Of a DNA stretch of 64,000 bases, positions 42,690-51,937 are shown one piece after another. The stretch comes from Bacteroides intestinalis. GTDB taxonomy: Bacteria; Bacteroidota; Bacteroidia; Bacteroidales; Bacteroidaceae. Every line of letters starts with the position of its first letter. Position 1 is the first letter of the stretch. Below the pieces are notes generated by a model. The model saw only the letters and a list, made by a program, of their open reading frames with translations, searched no databases and had not been told where the DNA came from. The DNA is taken from NCBI RefSeq assembly GCF_902364365.1, contig NZ_CABJDN010000009.1, positions 186,001-250,000 on the forward strand, in the 5' to 3' direction. A program made the translations under genes and the position numbers.

Positions 42690-43781
42690 ATGATAGAACA
42701 AATCTTCATAGAAAACTATAAATCCATCCGCAACGCAAAGATTAGGCTGAACAGCCTGAACGTGTTGATAGGTTCCAATGGTGTAGGAAAAAGTAATTTC
42801 ATCTCTTTCTTTGAACTGGTTCAAGCTATGTTAAACCAACGTTTGGGTAGCTATATTCTCAGTAGAGGAGGAATAGAGCGTATGCTATACCAAGGAAGAA
42901 AACAATCAGATTTCATTCGAAGTCTCATTGATTTCAAGAATACCAATGCTTTCTTTTTTGAGATAAAACCGACTGTTGGAGAAAAAGCCTTTATTGAATA
43001 TTCAGGCGACTACTTCAATACAAAAGGAGAAAAGACCAAAGACTATGAAGGTCAATGGAATAAAACATGGTGGGACAAATCTGTGGAAGAATCAGAAATC
43101 CTTCATAGCCCCAAATGGCATGGTGGATATTTACGTGCATTCCTAAAAAGTTTCACTGTCTATCACTTCCATGATACCAGCATAAACTCTCCAATGAGAC
43201 AAGCATGTAAAATTGGAGACAACGAAAGATTAAGGCACGATGCTTCCAATTTAGCAGCCTATTTATACCGATTACAAGAGAACGAACCACAGACATTCAG
43301 GCTGATAGAGGGAGTAATACGCTCCATCGCCCCCTACTTCAAAAGTTTTAAGCTGAGACCCAACCCTTTATCTCCGGACACTATAACTTTGGAATGGGAA
43401 GAAGTTGAATCTGACATGTATTTAGATGCCAACAGTTTCTCCGACGGAACACTCCGCTTTATAGCCTTAGCGACCTTGCTTTTACAACCGGAATTACCAG
43501 AAACGGTCATCATAGATGAACCTGAATTAGGATTGCACCCCACAGCCATCAACAAACTAGCAGCCTTAGTGCGGAAAGCTTCTCTAAAAAAACAAATCAT
43601 CTTGGCAACTCAGTCAGTAAATTTTGTCAACTGCTTTGAACCGCAAGACATCATTGTAGTAGATAGGGAAAATAAACAAACTGTATTCCACAGACTTAAT
43701 GCAGAAGACTTAGCAGCATGGATTGACGAGTACAGCATCGGTGATATATGGGAAAAAAATGTGATAGGAGGTCAACCATGA
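42690..43781 (+). CDS. AAA_21 ABC-type ATPase (putative defence)
   Basis: A 363-residue SMC/ABC-like ATPase. MIEQIFIENYKSIRNAKIRL is the usual first strand-helix; Walker A is IGSNGVGKSN (27-36); the signature region is SFSDGTLRFIALATLLL; Walker B is TVIIDEPELGLHP; the H-loop region is QIILATQSVNF. This is the AAA_21 form found in OLD/PARIS-like systems. I set the start at ATG 42690, because the upstream TTG at 42684 has no ribosome site. The stop overlaps the ATG of the DUF4276 gene by four bases. It probably senses a trigger and gates its partner. Confidence 0.85.
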   Translation: MIEQIFIENYKSIRNAKIRLNSLNVLIGSNGVGKSNFISFFELVQAMLNQRLGSYILSRGGIERMLYQGRKQSDFIRSLIDFKNTNAFFFEIKPTVGEKAFIEYSGDYFNTKGEKTKDYEGQWNKTWWDKSVEESEILHSPKWHGGYLRAFLKSFTVYHFHDTSINSPMRQACKIGDNERLRHDASNLAAYLYRLQENEPQTFRLIEGVIRSIAPYFKSFKLRPNPLSPDTITLEWEEVESDMYLDANSFSDGTLRFIALATLLLQPELPETVIIDEPELGLHPTAINKLAALVRKASLKKQIILATQSVNFVNCFEPQDIIVVDRENKQTVFHRLNAEDLAAWIDEYSIGDIWEKNVIGGQP

Positions 43782-44434
43782 AAAGACTTTATATCATCGT
43801 TGAAGGACAAACTGAGCAAGAGTTTGTCAAAACACTGATTGCTCCCTATTTACAAAAGCATGAAATTTTCGAGGTAACTCCCATCCTGATACGTACAAGC
43901 AAAACAGGACGGGGTGGCTTTGTAAACTATCAACATCTGAAAAAAGATGCAGAACGGTTATTGAAATCAGAAAAAAAAGATTTCATAGTATCCATGTTTG
44001 TTGATTTCTTCCGTTGTCCGGAAGTTCCACACAAAGAAAAATGGAGTGTAAAAAGCAGCCATATAGGACAGGTTGAAGAAATGGAGCGATGCATAAAAGA
44101 TGATATTAAAGATGTACGTTTCATTCCCTACATACAATTACATGAATTCGAAGCTTTACTCTTTGCTTCAAATGAAGGATTTAATTCATTCTTTGATGAA
44201 ATACAAAAAGAGAAAGCCCAACAAATCATCAATTCTTATGATAATCCGGAAGATATTAATACAACCCCGGAAGGTGCACCTTCCAAACGGATATTAGCTA
44301 TCAAAGAAGATTATGACAAAGTATTGGAAGGTAACCTGATTGCATTAGAAATTGGTTTTTCTAAAATAATAGAAAAATGTACCCGATTTAGGGCATGGAT
44401 AGAAAAACTCATAGAACTGTGTAAAGAGTCATAA
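43778..44434 (+). CDS. DUF4276 protein (TOPRIM-like partner of the ATPase)
   Basis: A 218-residue protein starting MKRLYIIVEGQTEQEFVKTL, the DUF4276 signature; Glu9 together with the later D-rich VSMFVDFF segment resembles a TOPRIM active site. QLHEFEALLFAS and APSKRILAI are further family marks. Start ATG 43778 overlaps the ATPase stop (ATGA). DUF4276 proteins are usually encoded with an AAA_21 ATPase. The design is like PARIS (ATPase plus TOPRIM DUF4435), but with a different partner family. Nuclease activity is inferred. Confidence 0.82.
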   Translation: MKRLYIIVEGQTEQEFVKTLIAPYLQKHEIFEVTPILIRTSKTGRGGFVNYQHLKKDAERLLKSEKKDFIVSMFVDFFRCPEVPHKEKWSVKSSHIGQVEEMERCIKDDIKDVRFIPYIQLHEFEALLFASNEGFNSFFDEIQKEKAQQIINSYDNPEDINTTPEGAPSKRILAIKEDYDKVLEGNLIALEIGFSKIIEKCTRFRAWIEKLIELCKES

Positions 44435-44508
44435 GAGAAAAGTTCTACTATTATTACGATGAAGTTTTGATTGTAGATTCCTAAATACACCTATAACGAG
44501 TAAAGGAT

Positions 44509-45147
44509 ATGATACAGCACAATCACGATCTGGAAATACTGAAGCAAATGGCAATGGCTGACGGTATTCTAACGGAAAACGAAAAAGAACTGTTCCGTTC
44601 CTATTTTCAATTGACAGACAAAGAAGCAGAAGATTTATTTCAATCTATTGAAGCCGAATTAGAATGTGTACAATCTGAAACAGAAGTAATTAATTGGAAA
44701 CGAAAAAATGGCATTGATTTTGAAAAATGTATTGTAAAGATGCTTAATCCTCAATATTATACTTTGCAAGAGTGGACTGGAGACAAATTTATAGATGGAA
44801 GGTTCTGTGAAGCAAATTGCAACCCTGATATTACTGTAAAAGTCAACCTTGACAAATTGGACGTTAAATTTGCCATCGAATGTAAATGGAGAATGAACTT
44901 CTTCAATGGGTACACCCGCATTGCTACCGAACGGCAACTGAATCACTATCGAAGATTTCAAGAGGAACGAAATATCACCGTGTTTTTTGCATTGGGTGTG
45001 GGAGGTACCGGAGAACAACCTCAAGACATCTATCTTTTTCCATTAAACAAAATTAAATACCCTATTTTGAAAGAAGATTATATAGCCAAGTACTTGAAAA
45101 AAGGAAAAGAGCTTTATTTCGATGTAAAAACACAGAAGTTGACATAA
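44509..45147 (+). CDS. TerB-like / PD-(D/E)xK nuclease-like protein
   Basis: A 212-residue protein. The first 50 residues (LKQMAMADGILTENEKELFRSYF) look like a short TerB-type metal-binding helical unit. From residue 65 a restriction-like fold appears: GIDFEKCIVKML (Glu72), CNPDITVKV (Asp107) and AIECKWR (Glu124-x-Lys126), a good PD-(D/E)xK set. The end YLFPLNKIKYPILK fits a NERD- or Mrr-like nuclease. It starts 74 bases after the DUF4276 gene with a ribosome site AAAGGAT, and may be a third member of that system or an independent gene. Confidence 0.62.
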   Translation: MIQHNHDLEILKQMAMADGILTENEKELFRSYFQLTDKEAEDLFQSIEAELECVQSETEVINWKRKNGIDFEKCIVKMLNPQYYTLQEWTGDKFIDGRFCEANCNPDITVKVNLDKLDVKFAIECKWRMNFFNGYTRIATERQLNHYRRFQEERNITVFFALGVGGTGEQPQDIYLFPLNKIKYPILKEDYIAKYLKKGKELYFDVKTQKLT

Positions 45148-45193
45148 AATATGCCCGTTTTACTTATTTTTGTTAGCAAGCATCTACAACAAA

Positions 45194-45246
45194 TTTGCAC
45201 TATTTACAGTGCAAAAGTGAAGAAAGACTGCACTATCAGCAGTGCA
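45194..45246. repeat. Two hairpins with the same GCACT/AGTGC arms
   Basis: TTTGCACT-ATTTAC-AGTGCAAA (45194-45215) and TGCACT-ATCAGC-AGTGCA (45229-45246) are perfect stems with 6-base loops that both read ATnnnC; their centres are 33 bases apart. They lie 46 bases past the nuclease-like gene. They may be paired binding sites or an RNA structure. Confidence 0.6.
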
Positions 45247-45252
45247 AAATAA

Positions 45253-45549
45253 AGCATTTTTGTATACTACGTTTTAATTGAAAAACAAGGAACAATATTG
45301 ATTCCTAAAAATAATTTTCTTGATTATGACTTGAAAAAAGGAGATGTCATATATGATTGGGCGACATTCCATACTTATCGACACTTAGTAAAAGAGGGAA
45401 TACCGGCTTTATTGCAAACATTACCTCAATAAACTTTGGAAGAGTATAATCTATATCGTTTCTTGCGGCAAGAAAACAATTTTCGGTTAGAGCAGGAACA
45501 AATACCAAATGAAGACTCTATAAAGAAGATAAAGCAGACTGTCGTTTAG
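45253..45549 (+). pseudogene. Gene remnant with an in-frame stop
   Basis: One plus-strand frame runs from 45253 to the TAG at 45547-45549 with a single TAA at 45430-45432. It reads like protein: TILIPKNNFLDYDLKKGDVI, YDWATFHTYRHLVKEG and, after the stop, TLEEYNLYRFLRQENNFRLE. No good start codon is seen, and I recognise no family. It is probably the 3' part of a lost gene. Confidence 0.4.
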
Positions 45550-45564
45550 TAGATAGTCTGCTTT
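45531..45564. terminator. Terminator between convergent units
   Basis: AAAGCAGACT (45531-45540) and AGTCTGCTTT (45555-45564) form a perfect 10-bp stem with a 14-base loop. It lies between plus-strand units ending before 45550 and the SWIM gene ending at 45612 on the minus strand, and ends in T-rich sequence in both directions. Confidence 0.7.
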
Positions 45565-45611
45565 CATTTCCGACAAGTTCGAATAAAAGATAACAGGTAA
45601 ATAAGATATGG

Positions 45612-47402
45612 CTAGAACTCCCCCAATTCCTGCATCATCGCCGGACGACGTTTATACAAAACCCTGAATTCTTCCACCAATTGTTTCACAGCCTCCTTCC
45701 CGCCATTCAATTTCCGCATACCCCGTAACACCCTGGCTATATACTCATAATGATTCCGTCCCAAATTTTTCTCCGCATAAACACGAAGATCATCCGTAAA
45801 CAAAGAAAGTATTTGAGAAGAATGGGTGGCATTCAGATGGGAAGCATACTGCACTAAAGCGTCTAAACGCCTGTATTTCACAGCAGACAAAAAGCTAAAT
45901 AATTTATCATACTCTTTTTCTTCTATATAAATATCTGCTTTATTATTTCCACTCCCCCAGTAATCGTAGAAAGTCGTTTCTTGCATCAATGTGCTCAAAT
46001 ACTCCTTCCAATCCGTGGAAGATATCAACGACTTAAGCTTATGGTAATAATCCAAACTTCCATTCGTATGAATAAACAATAACCGGCACATTTCAATGAC
46101 CTTGGCGACATTATGCACTTCTTCATAAATGGAAAGCAACTGTTCCTGCCATTCTCTTAATGTGCCAAGATTTCCTCCTCTTTCAGCTATCACTATTCCT
46201 TCATTCAGCATACTGATAGCCTTCTCATAACATTTCTCATCCAGTAGCTTTTCAACTTCCTGTCGTCTTATTTCAGGTAAATAAAGAAATTCAGATATAG
46301 TGGCTTCAACCTCAGTTGTCTTACCCAATTCTTTCAATATTTCTATTTTCCGAAGCACTAACTTATAGAGGTCCCAACGTTCTGCCCTCTCCTTTATAAG
46401 CTGATTCACACTCAACAAAGCCTCCTCTTTAGATTGCACTGAAAGCATAATCTGTTGCACCAATTCATCCATATCGAAAATTTCATATTCACGATATGTT
46501 GCCAGTTTGGATATTTGGATAATTTCATTCAATACATTCTTTTTCAATGCCTGTGATGCACCCGAATGCTGAACTACTTTGAGTAATAAATCTCCGGCAT
46601 CTCCACAAGTGATACCAAAATCAATATCACCATCATTATATAGAAAGTCTTCGTCAATATAATTCCCCCCTATAGAGCGAAGTACTTGAAGAGCAATTGT
46701 CGCCACCTCTTCTAAAGCCTCCCGTTGAAACAACAGAGTGGCTTTAGCCAAATATCCATCTACTTTATCAGATACCTCATTCCAGTCTAACTCAGGTTCA
46801 TAATATCGTCCTTTCTTAAAGTACTTTCTATATGAAGAATGAAAGCAACTCTCTATTTCATTTCGATAATCCACCTTTTTCGCCGGTCTCTTTGGTAAAA
46901 AAGTCTCTAACAAAGCGGACTTAAAATCAGAATGTGAAGAAGCGTATTTCTGAATAAAATCGGATAACTTGTCCGATTCCGCAAACAAAAGGATTTGTTC
47001 TACTTCTTTATCCTTCACAGTTTGGGGCATATTCTTTCCCAACAACCCCAACTGTGTATTTGCTTCCTTAGCTGACAAGAAACGACCGGCTTTGCCTCGA
47101 CTGTCACGAATTGCCAGAAGCGTAGCCACCACATGTTTACAAATGTTTCCATCGTAAGGACAATCACACTCCCAAGCAATAATCTCATTCCCTTCCATCG
47201 ATACAGTTACCTCATAATTCTCCGTACCGCAAACCGTTGCAATCCATTCACCCGGAGATTCCTCTTCTATTTCCAACACAGCATCAGATTCATAATAGTC
47301 TTCACCACGCATCAAAATCTGAGGAAGAACATACTTTTCAAAATTAGATATTGTTATCATAAAATATTGATTCCAGTTATTGTTATTATCAAAATCAGCC
47401 AT
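45612..47402 (-). CDS. SWIM zinc-finger protein next to the Wadjet genes
   Basis: A 596-residue protein. Near the N-terminus is a SWIM zinc finger, C79-x-C81-x6-C88-x-H90 (ECDCPYDGNICKHVVA), preceded by ILMRGEDYYESDAV, the usual SWIM lead-in. The remaining 480 residues are helical, TPR-like repeats (ATISEFLYLPEIRRQEVEKL, YEKAISMLNEGIVIAERGGN, EKNLGRNHYEYIARVLRGM). SWIM proteins bind DNA or protein. It starts six bases after the jetD stop, so it is part of the Wadjet transcript. It is not one of the four core Wadjet genes; its role here is unknown. Confidence 0.8.
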   Translation of the reverse strand: MADFDNNNNWNQYFMITISNFEKYVLPQILMRGEDYYESDAVLEIEEESPGEWIATVCGTENYEVTVSMEGNEIIAWECDCPYDGNICKHVVATLLAIRDSRGKAGRFLSAKEANTQLGLLGKNMPQTVKDKEVEQILLFAESDKLSDFIQKYASSHSDFKSALLETFLPKRPAKKVDYRNEIESCFHSSYRKYFKKGRYYEPELDWNEVSDKVDGYLAKATLLFQREALEEVATIALQVLRSIGGNYIDEDFLYNDGDIDFGITCGDAGDLLLKVVQHSGASQALKKNVLNEIIQISKLATYREYEIFDMDELVQQIMLSVQSKEEALLSVNQLIKERAERWDLYKLVLRKIEILKELGKTTEVEATISEFLYLPEIRRQEVEKLLDEKCYEKAISMLNEGIVIAERGGNLGTLREWQEQLLSIYEEVHNVAKVIEMCRLLFIHTNGSLDYYHKLKSLISSTDWKEYLSTLMQETTFYDYWGSGNNKADIYIEEKEYDKLFSFLSAVKYRRLDALVQYASHLNATHSSQILSLFTDDLRVYAEKNLGRNHYEYIARVLRGMRKLNGGKEAVKQLVEEFRVLYKRRPAMMQELGEF

Positions 47403-47408
47403 CTCTCG

Positions 47409-48278
47409 TTACCCGATTATATATCCCTCTTGTTCATACCCCTTCCCATATCTATGGATCATCTCAACAAGAGGCAACAAGCGTTCATCCATAATATCCA
47501 TAAATTTATACCGGGCATACTGCATGTCATAAAGCCTACGGTTACCATTCTTCAGCCGTTCCTCTACATCTGCCGGAATAAAAAACTCAGAGCGTTCTCT
47601 CAGAAAAACGTAAAACTCTCTTTGATAGATCTCAATCCCCGCCAAGTCAAAGTCACCAAAATGGATATAACGATTAGGAATCATCTGCAACCAAGTACGC
47701 AAATCCGTTGATTGAGGGTAACGGGATACAAAAAGAACTTTCAAGCCCCCAAATAAGTATTGTTGCCCACGAATCCGCTGAAAATTCTCTCCATTTTCCA
47801 TTCCTATCACAACCACATCATCGGGAATTCGAAAGTGCTCATAATCTTCTATAAATACAGAAGTACCTTCCGCCGGATAAATCACAAAAGGCTCTTCACA
47901 CAAGCTTGCTTCTATCGGAACATAACTGTTGACAAGAAACCCCTTAAACCCACGAGTTTTCCGAACTTTAGAATTGCCTGCCATAGCCACCTGCTCCGCA
48001 CGCGACACTGCTTCCTGACGAGACATCATCTCAATCCACTCCTCCAAACTCCCGCTTATGGAATAACGTTGGGCTAAAAAAGTGCGACATCCTTCCACAT
48101 CACATATCCGATAACTGCCACGCCTTCCATAAGAACTTTGCACCAAAACACCTTCTGCCAATAGTTCTTCTGCCAATGATGCAGGAAACGAAGAATAACC
48201 CACAGATTCACCGTTCAACATCCGTGCAACTTTACGTGCCGCAGCCACAGTAATAATATATCCTTTTCCATTTCTCAT
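47409..48278 (-). CDS. jetD: Wadjet nuclease subunit JetD
   Basis: A 289-residue protein with a winged-helix-like N-terminal part (GYIITVAAARKVARMLNGES, AEGVLVQSSYGRRGSYRI) and a TOPRIM-like nuclease domain: VVVIGMENGENFQRI (Glu161), LFVSRYPQ and IHFGDFDLAGIEIY (Asp209-x-Asp211). This fits JetD, the topoisomerase VI-related nuclease that cuts closed circular plasmid DNA in Wadjet. Its ATG overlaps the jetC stop by four bases. The catalytic residues are present, so it should be active. Confidence 0.85.
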   Translation of the reverse strand: MRNGKGYIITVAAARKVARMLNGESVGYSSFPASLAEELLAEGVLVQSSYGRRGSYRICDVEGCRTFLAQRYSISGSLEEWIEMMSRQEAVSRAEQVAMAGNSKVRKTRGFKGFLVNSYVPIEASLCEEPFVIYPAEGTSVFIEDYEHFRIPDDVVVIGMENGENFQRIRGQQYLFGGLKVLFVSRYPQSTDLRTWLQMIPNRYIHFGDFDLAGIEIYQREFYVFLRERSEFFIPADVEERLKNGNRRLYDMQYARYKFMDIMDERLLPLVEMIHRYGKGYEQEGYIIG

Positions 48279-51200
48279 GCCTTACTATATTTTAGCAAAG
48301 GCACCACCTGCGTATTAGAATGCCCATCTTTATTCAATAAATAAGTATATTTATAATTCTCCACATTATATGTAGTAGGCGAACTGTTCACCAACAGGAT
48401 ATTTCGGCAATTGGCAAAGTCCAGAATTCCTTTCACATTGTTGGGATGCAATTTGCCTATCTCATCCATCATGCAGTGTATCTTGAAGTCACCGAATTTA
48501 CGGGATGCCTTTTCTTTGAACACATTGATAAGCATAATATTTACCATAGCCTTCACCAGAATATCCGTCCCATCAGAACCTACGTTGGCAATCTTTTCCA
48601 CCCATCCCGTATCATTATCATTCTCCTTAACCCGAAACTCCAGTTTAAAAGTGTCCGCCAAAACTAATTGTTTTCTGCCCGGATCGTCCAATAAATGCTT
48701 CATGAAAGACAACAAATAACGCACCGCCGTCGCATTAACATCTTCACGGGAAGCCTGCGAAAATAAATCCGCCTCTCCCATATTATGTTGGTTATCATCA
48801 CTGAATTTCTTTATCTCCAGTAGCAACTGCATCAGTTTGTCACTGCTTGGCAAGGGACGGAGGGATATTTCCTTTATCACCCCGGCAAAGTTCCGCTCTA
48901 TAAAATCATCGTTGATATCACCAATGGTTTTACGAATCTCACTCTCATTTCGGGTCAAGTCTCCCACCTCCTTCGATATACGCCGGATAATATCAGTGTA
49001 TCGTCCACTGATATGCTTCTGATAATCAGAAATTTTATCATTATCTACAAATTCGCATAAGTTCGAAGCAAAGTCATAGTAATCCTGTTCGCCAATCAGT
49101 TCTGTACGGAAATGGAATGTATTCTTCGCAGAAAAATAACCTTTGAATTGCATCACGGCTTTCTTGAAATCTTCCGTCTTTCTGATAAAAGAGACTATGA
49201 GCGACTTAAGTTCCTTCACAAGAGTATCACAGTTTTTTCTGGTAGATTTCTCTCCTACTTCCATCGCTCCGGCCGGACAAAAAGTTTCATCATTCAAAAA
49301 AGCATCTGCTTCCGTTAATCCGCTTTCTAATATCTGCAATTCCAACTTTAGCTTTTCCAAAGCACTATTTATTTCTTTCAGTCCGTTTTGCAGTTTCTCC
49401 CGTCGCAATGCAAACCGCTCATCCAAAGCCGAAAGTTTGGCCTCATATTCTTTCTTCCGACTACGCATGGCAGATTCTTTATCAAAGAGTTCTTGCTTAT
49501 CCTTTTCATAATAAGCTACCTGATTGCGATGCTCGCTGATATACTTCAGCTCTTCCCTGATCTCCGCCAATCTCTCATCATATTTACGAATGGTTGCCAT
49601 ATCAGCTCCCTTGCCGTTCAGTTCAGCATCCTGTGCCTGCCGGAGTTCTCTCTTCTGTTCTTCAATCAATTGCTTATGACGATCAATCTCCCGCTGAACC
49701 TCGTCAACATAACGGTCCAGTTCAAGCTGAAGCTCTATTTTGGTATCTTTATAGCTCTTCTGACAAGCCTTCAACTGTTTCTCACGCTCCAGCAGATATT
49801 TCTTTTTCTCTTCATCCACCAGATAGAACCGATGGGCTATTTCATTCAGACCAGTCTGAAATTCTTCCATCCGTACTTTTTTCCACTCTTCTTCCTTCGT
49901 TTTCCAAATGGCATGATCCGCTCGCAGATTCTTTAGCTTATAAGGAATTTGCCCTCGCTCAGCTTCCAGCAGATGCTGTTGCTCTACCATCTCCCTAATT
50001 TGTTTGGAATACTTCTTCTCCAGGCGACTTATATTTTCACTCAATTCCTCCGCCAACCGTGTCAGTTGATTGCAATAATCCTGATAAACTACCTGCTTCG
50101 CTGCCCGTTCCTGTTTTATCTCTTCGGGAGTACGTATGCTCCGGTCAATGGCCGACAAGTTCAATGAAACACCGAACAGAGTTCCAGCATCATCCGCCAA
50201 ACGGGGATTCAATTCATGATTGTATAGCACTGACTCCTCATCCGCCACTTTACCTATCGTTTCTTGCCAGCCGGGATTATGCTGTTCCAACCAATCGCAA
50301 AAAGAACCTTTCCGCTTCTCTATCAATGCATCTAGTACCCGCAACTGTTCTTCAACATCCGCCTTTTCCCTACGTACTACATCCATACTCCTCTGAGCCG
50401 CCATCTCCAGTTCTTTGCGTTTTAGCTCACATTCATTCCTCTGTTGACCAATATCCATTTGCTGCCGGCGTATCTGCAAATCCAGTTCCTTATCCCTTCT
50501 GCGCAATTCATCAATGCCAGCTTCACAATCTGAGATTTCTTTCTTATAGTGTTCTTCATGAAGCGCTTTCTGCTGCCTCAATTTCATCTGCATCTCCTCG
50601 CCACGCAGTTGTGCCAATCGTTGCTCCACCATTTGCAGCTTTTCCTCAGATGCCGTTCGCACTTTATCCTCTTCGGAACGAGACTGCGCCATAGCTTTCT
50701 CCTGACGTCCGGCAACAGATGATCTTTTTTCAAGAATCTGAGCCTGTCTGCTGTTTTCGAACAAACTCAAATCAGCATCCAAATTCTTAAACAACGAGCC
50801 GTATTTAGACAACACATCCTGATAGGCCCGTGTCAGTTCTTCCTTCATTGTCGAAATGCGTGCCAGTTCTCCGTTTTGCAATTCCTCCTGTGCCACCCGC
50901 TTTATGATTTCCTCTATATTGATTTGTTCATAATACAGCCGTTTCTCACGCACCTGTTTCAACTGCGTTTCAATACCGCCCATACCACTAATGAGAGTAT
51001 CTCTTTCCTTATTATATTTCTCTCTCAATTCATCAATCAACCGAATAGCCCGTTCACGTTCAGTCTCTGTTTTGTTTATCTTCTCTCTGATATGAGGGAT
51101 TTCCTGCAACGCCCGTTTCTCTGCATAGTTCAACTCAGCACGTTCCTCATCTATCTGTTTGTGGGAATAAATCAAGTCACGATACGAATTTATCACTTTA

Positions 51201-51937
51201 TCCGCTATCTTCCGCACGGGAATCTCACCATTCTTGTTTTTGGTAAACCAGAGCATCACGTCATTATATTCCTGCTCAAACTCTTTTATCTGGCTTCGAT
51301 AAAAACTCAAGTCAACAAAAACCTCTTCATCAGTCATGGAACGGATAATGGTATCTTTTATAAAATCGGCATCCAGCTTAGAGTTGAGGAAGACATTCTG
51401 TATGGTACGCGGAATATTCTGGTACTTGGCACTTTCCACGATGGCGAATTTCCGGTAAGGAGTCATGTCCTGCTTACGGTTGTTGCCGAAGATAATATCA
51501 CGATACATCTCGTAAACGGTGATTTGCGAGGTAATCTGGCGTTTTCCACCGATGCGTTCACGGATACGCCCCCACTCCGGATACACCTCATTATGTTCAT
51601 TGATAAACCAATCCCTCTCAAACGAAGCATCTACAAAACGGAAAGCCACTCTTCCTTGCGACTTGGCAGCCACTACACAGTAGGCTCCATTCTCACGCAT
51701 CACCTCATAGACGATGTAAGAATTAGAATATGGGAAGTAGAACGTGTCAAAACTCTTCTTCTCCTTGGGGATGCCGAGCTTAAGTTTATCGGCATTGTAG
51801 AAAAATAGCAAAGCACGGAGCAATGTACTCTTCCCCACTCCCTGCGTACCAATGAAATGTACATTGCCATCCAGTTTCACCTCTGCATAAGGAATATGGG
51901 CACTGTTCAGAAAAACAATCTTATTCAGGTATCTCAT
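48275..51937 (-). CDS. jetC: Wadjet SMC-like ATPase JetC
   Basis: A 1220-residue SMC/MukB-like ATPase. Walker A FIGTQGVGKSTLLRALLFF is at residues 28-46; the ends contain the ATPase head (C-terminal IHCMMDEIGKLHPNNVKGIL is the Walker B part) and the middle 700 residues are coiled coil with a hinge region near the middle. The start is ATG 51937 because GGAGGAGGTG lies seven bases upstream; the upstream codon at 51970 has no such site. It overlaps the jetB end by 17 bases. JetC extrudes DNA loops in Wadjet; here all head motifs look intact. Confidence 0.86.
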   Translation of the reverse strand: MRYLNKIVFLNSAHIPYAEVKLDGNVHFIGTQGVGKSTLLRALLFFYNADKLKLGIPKEKKSFDTFYFPYSNSYIVYEVMRENGAYCVVAAKSQGRVAFRFVDASFERDWFINEHNEVYPEWGRIRERIGGKRQITSQITVYEMYRDIIFGNNRKQDMTPYRKFAIVESAKYQNIPRTIQNVFLNSKLDADFIKDTIIRSMTDEEVFVDLSFYRSQIKEFEQEYNDVMLWFTKNKNGEIPVRKIADKVINSYRDLIYSHKQIDEERAELNYAEKRALQEIPHIREKINKTETERERAIRLIDELREKYNKERDTLISGMGGIETQLKQVREKRLYYEQINIEEIIKRVAQEELQNGELARISTMKEELTRAYQDVLSKYGSLFKNLDADLSLFENSRQAQILEKRSSVAGRQEKAMAQSRSEEDKVRTASEEKLQMVEQRLAQLRGEEMQMKLRQQKALHEEHYKKEISDCEAGIDELRRRDKELDLQIRRQQMDIGQQRNECELKRKELEMAAQRSMDVVRREKADVEEQLRVLDALIEKRKGSFCDWLEQHNPGWQETIGKVADEESVLYNHELNPRLADDAGTLFGVSLNLSAIDRSIRTPEEIKQERAAKQVVYQDYCNQLTRLAEELSENISRLEKKYSKQIREMVEQQHLLEAERGQIPYKLKNLRADHAIWKTKEEEWKKVRMEEFQTGLNEIAHRFYLVDEEKKKYLLEREKQLKACQKSYKDTKIELQLELDRYVDEVQREIDRHKQLIEEQKRELRQAQDAELNGKGADMATIRKYDERLAEIREELKYISEHRNQVAYYEKDKQELFDKESAMRSRKKEYEAKLSALDERFALRREKLQNGLKEINSALEKLKLELQILESGLTEADAFLNDETFCPAGAMEVGEKSTRKNCDTLVKELKSLIVSFIRKTEDFKKAVMQFKGYFSAKNTFHFRTELIGEQDYYDFASNLCEFVDNDKISDYQKHISGRYTDIIRRISKEVGDLTRNESEIRKTIGDINDDFIERNFAGVIKEISLRPLPSSDKLMQLLLEIKKFSDDNQHNMGEADLFSQASREDVNATAVRYLLSFMKHLLDDPGRKQLVLADTFKLEFRVKENDNDTGWVEKIANVGSDGTDILVKAMVNIMLINVFKEKASRKFGDFKIHCMMDEIGKLHPNNVKGILDFANCRNILLVNSSPTTYNVENYKYTYLLNKDGHSNTQVVPLLKYSKA

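Noticed and set aside
42690..44434. True PARIS system
   Set aside because: The partner starts with the DUF4276 signature and not DUF4435; only the general architecture is similar.
45181..45250. CRISPR array
   Set aside because: Only two short palindromic units with non-unit spacing and no cas genes.
50876..51808. 310-codon plus-strand frame inside jetC
   Set aside because: It is the antisense of the coiled-coil and head coding region and has a hydrophobic, unstructured composition.
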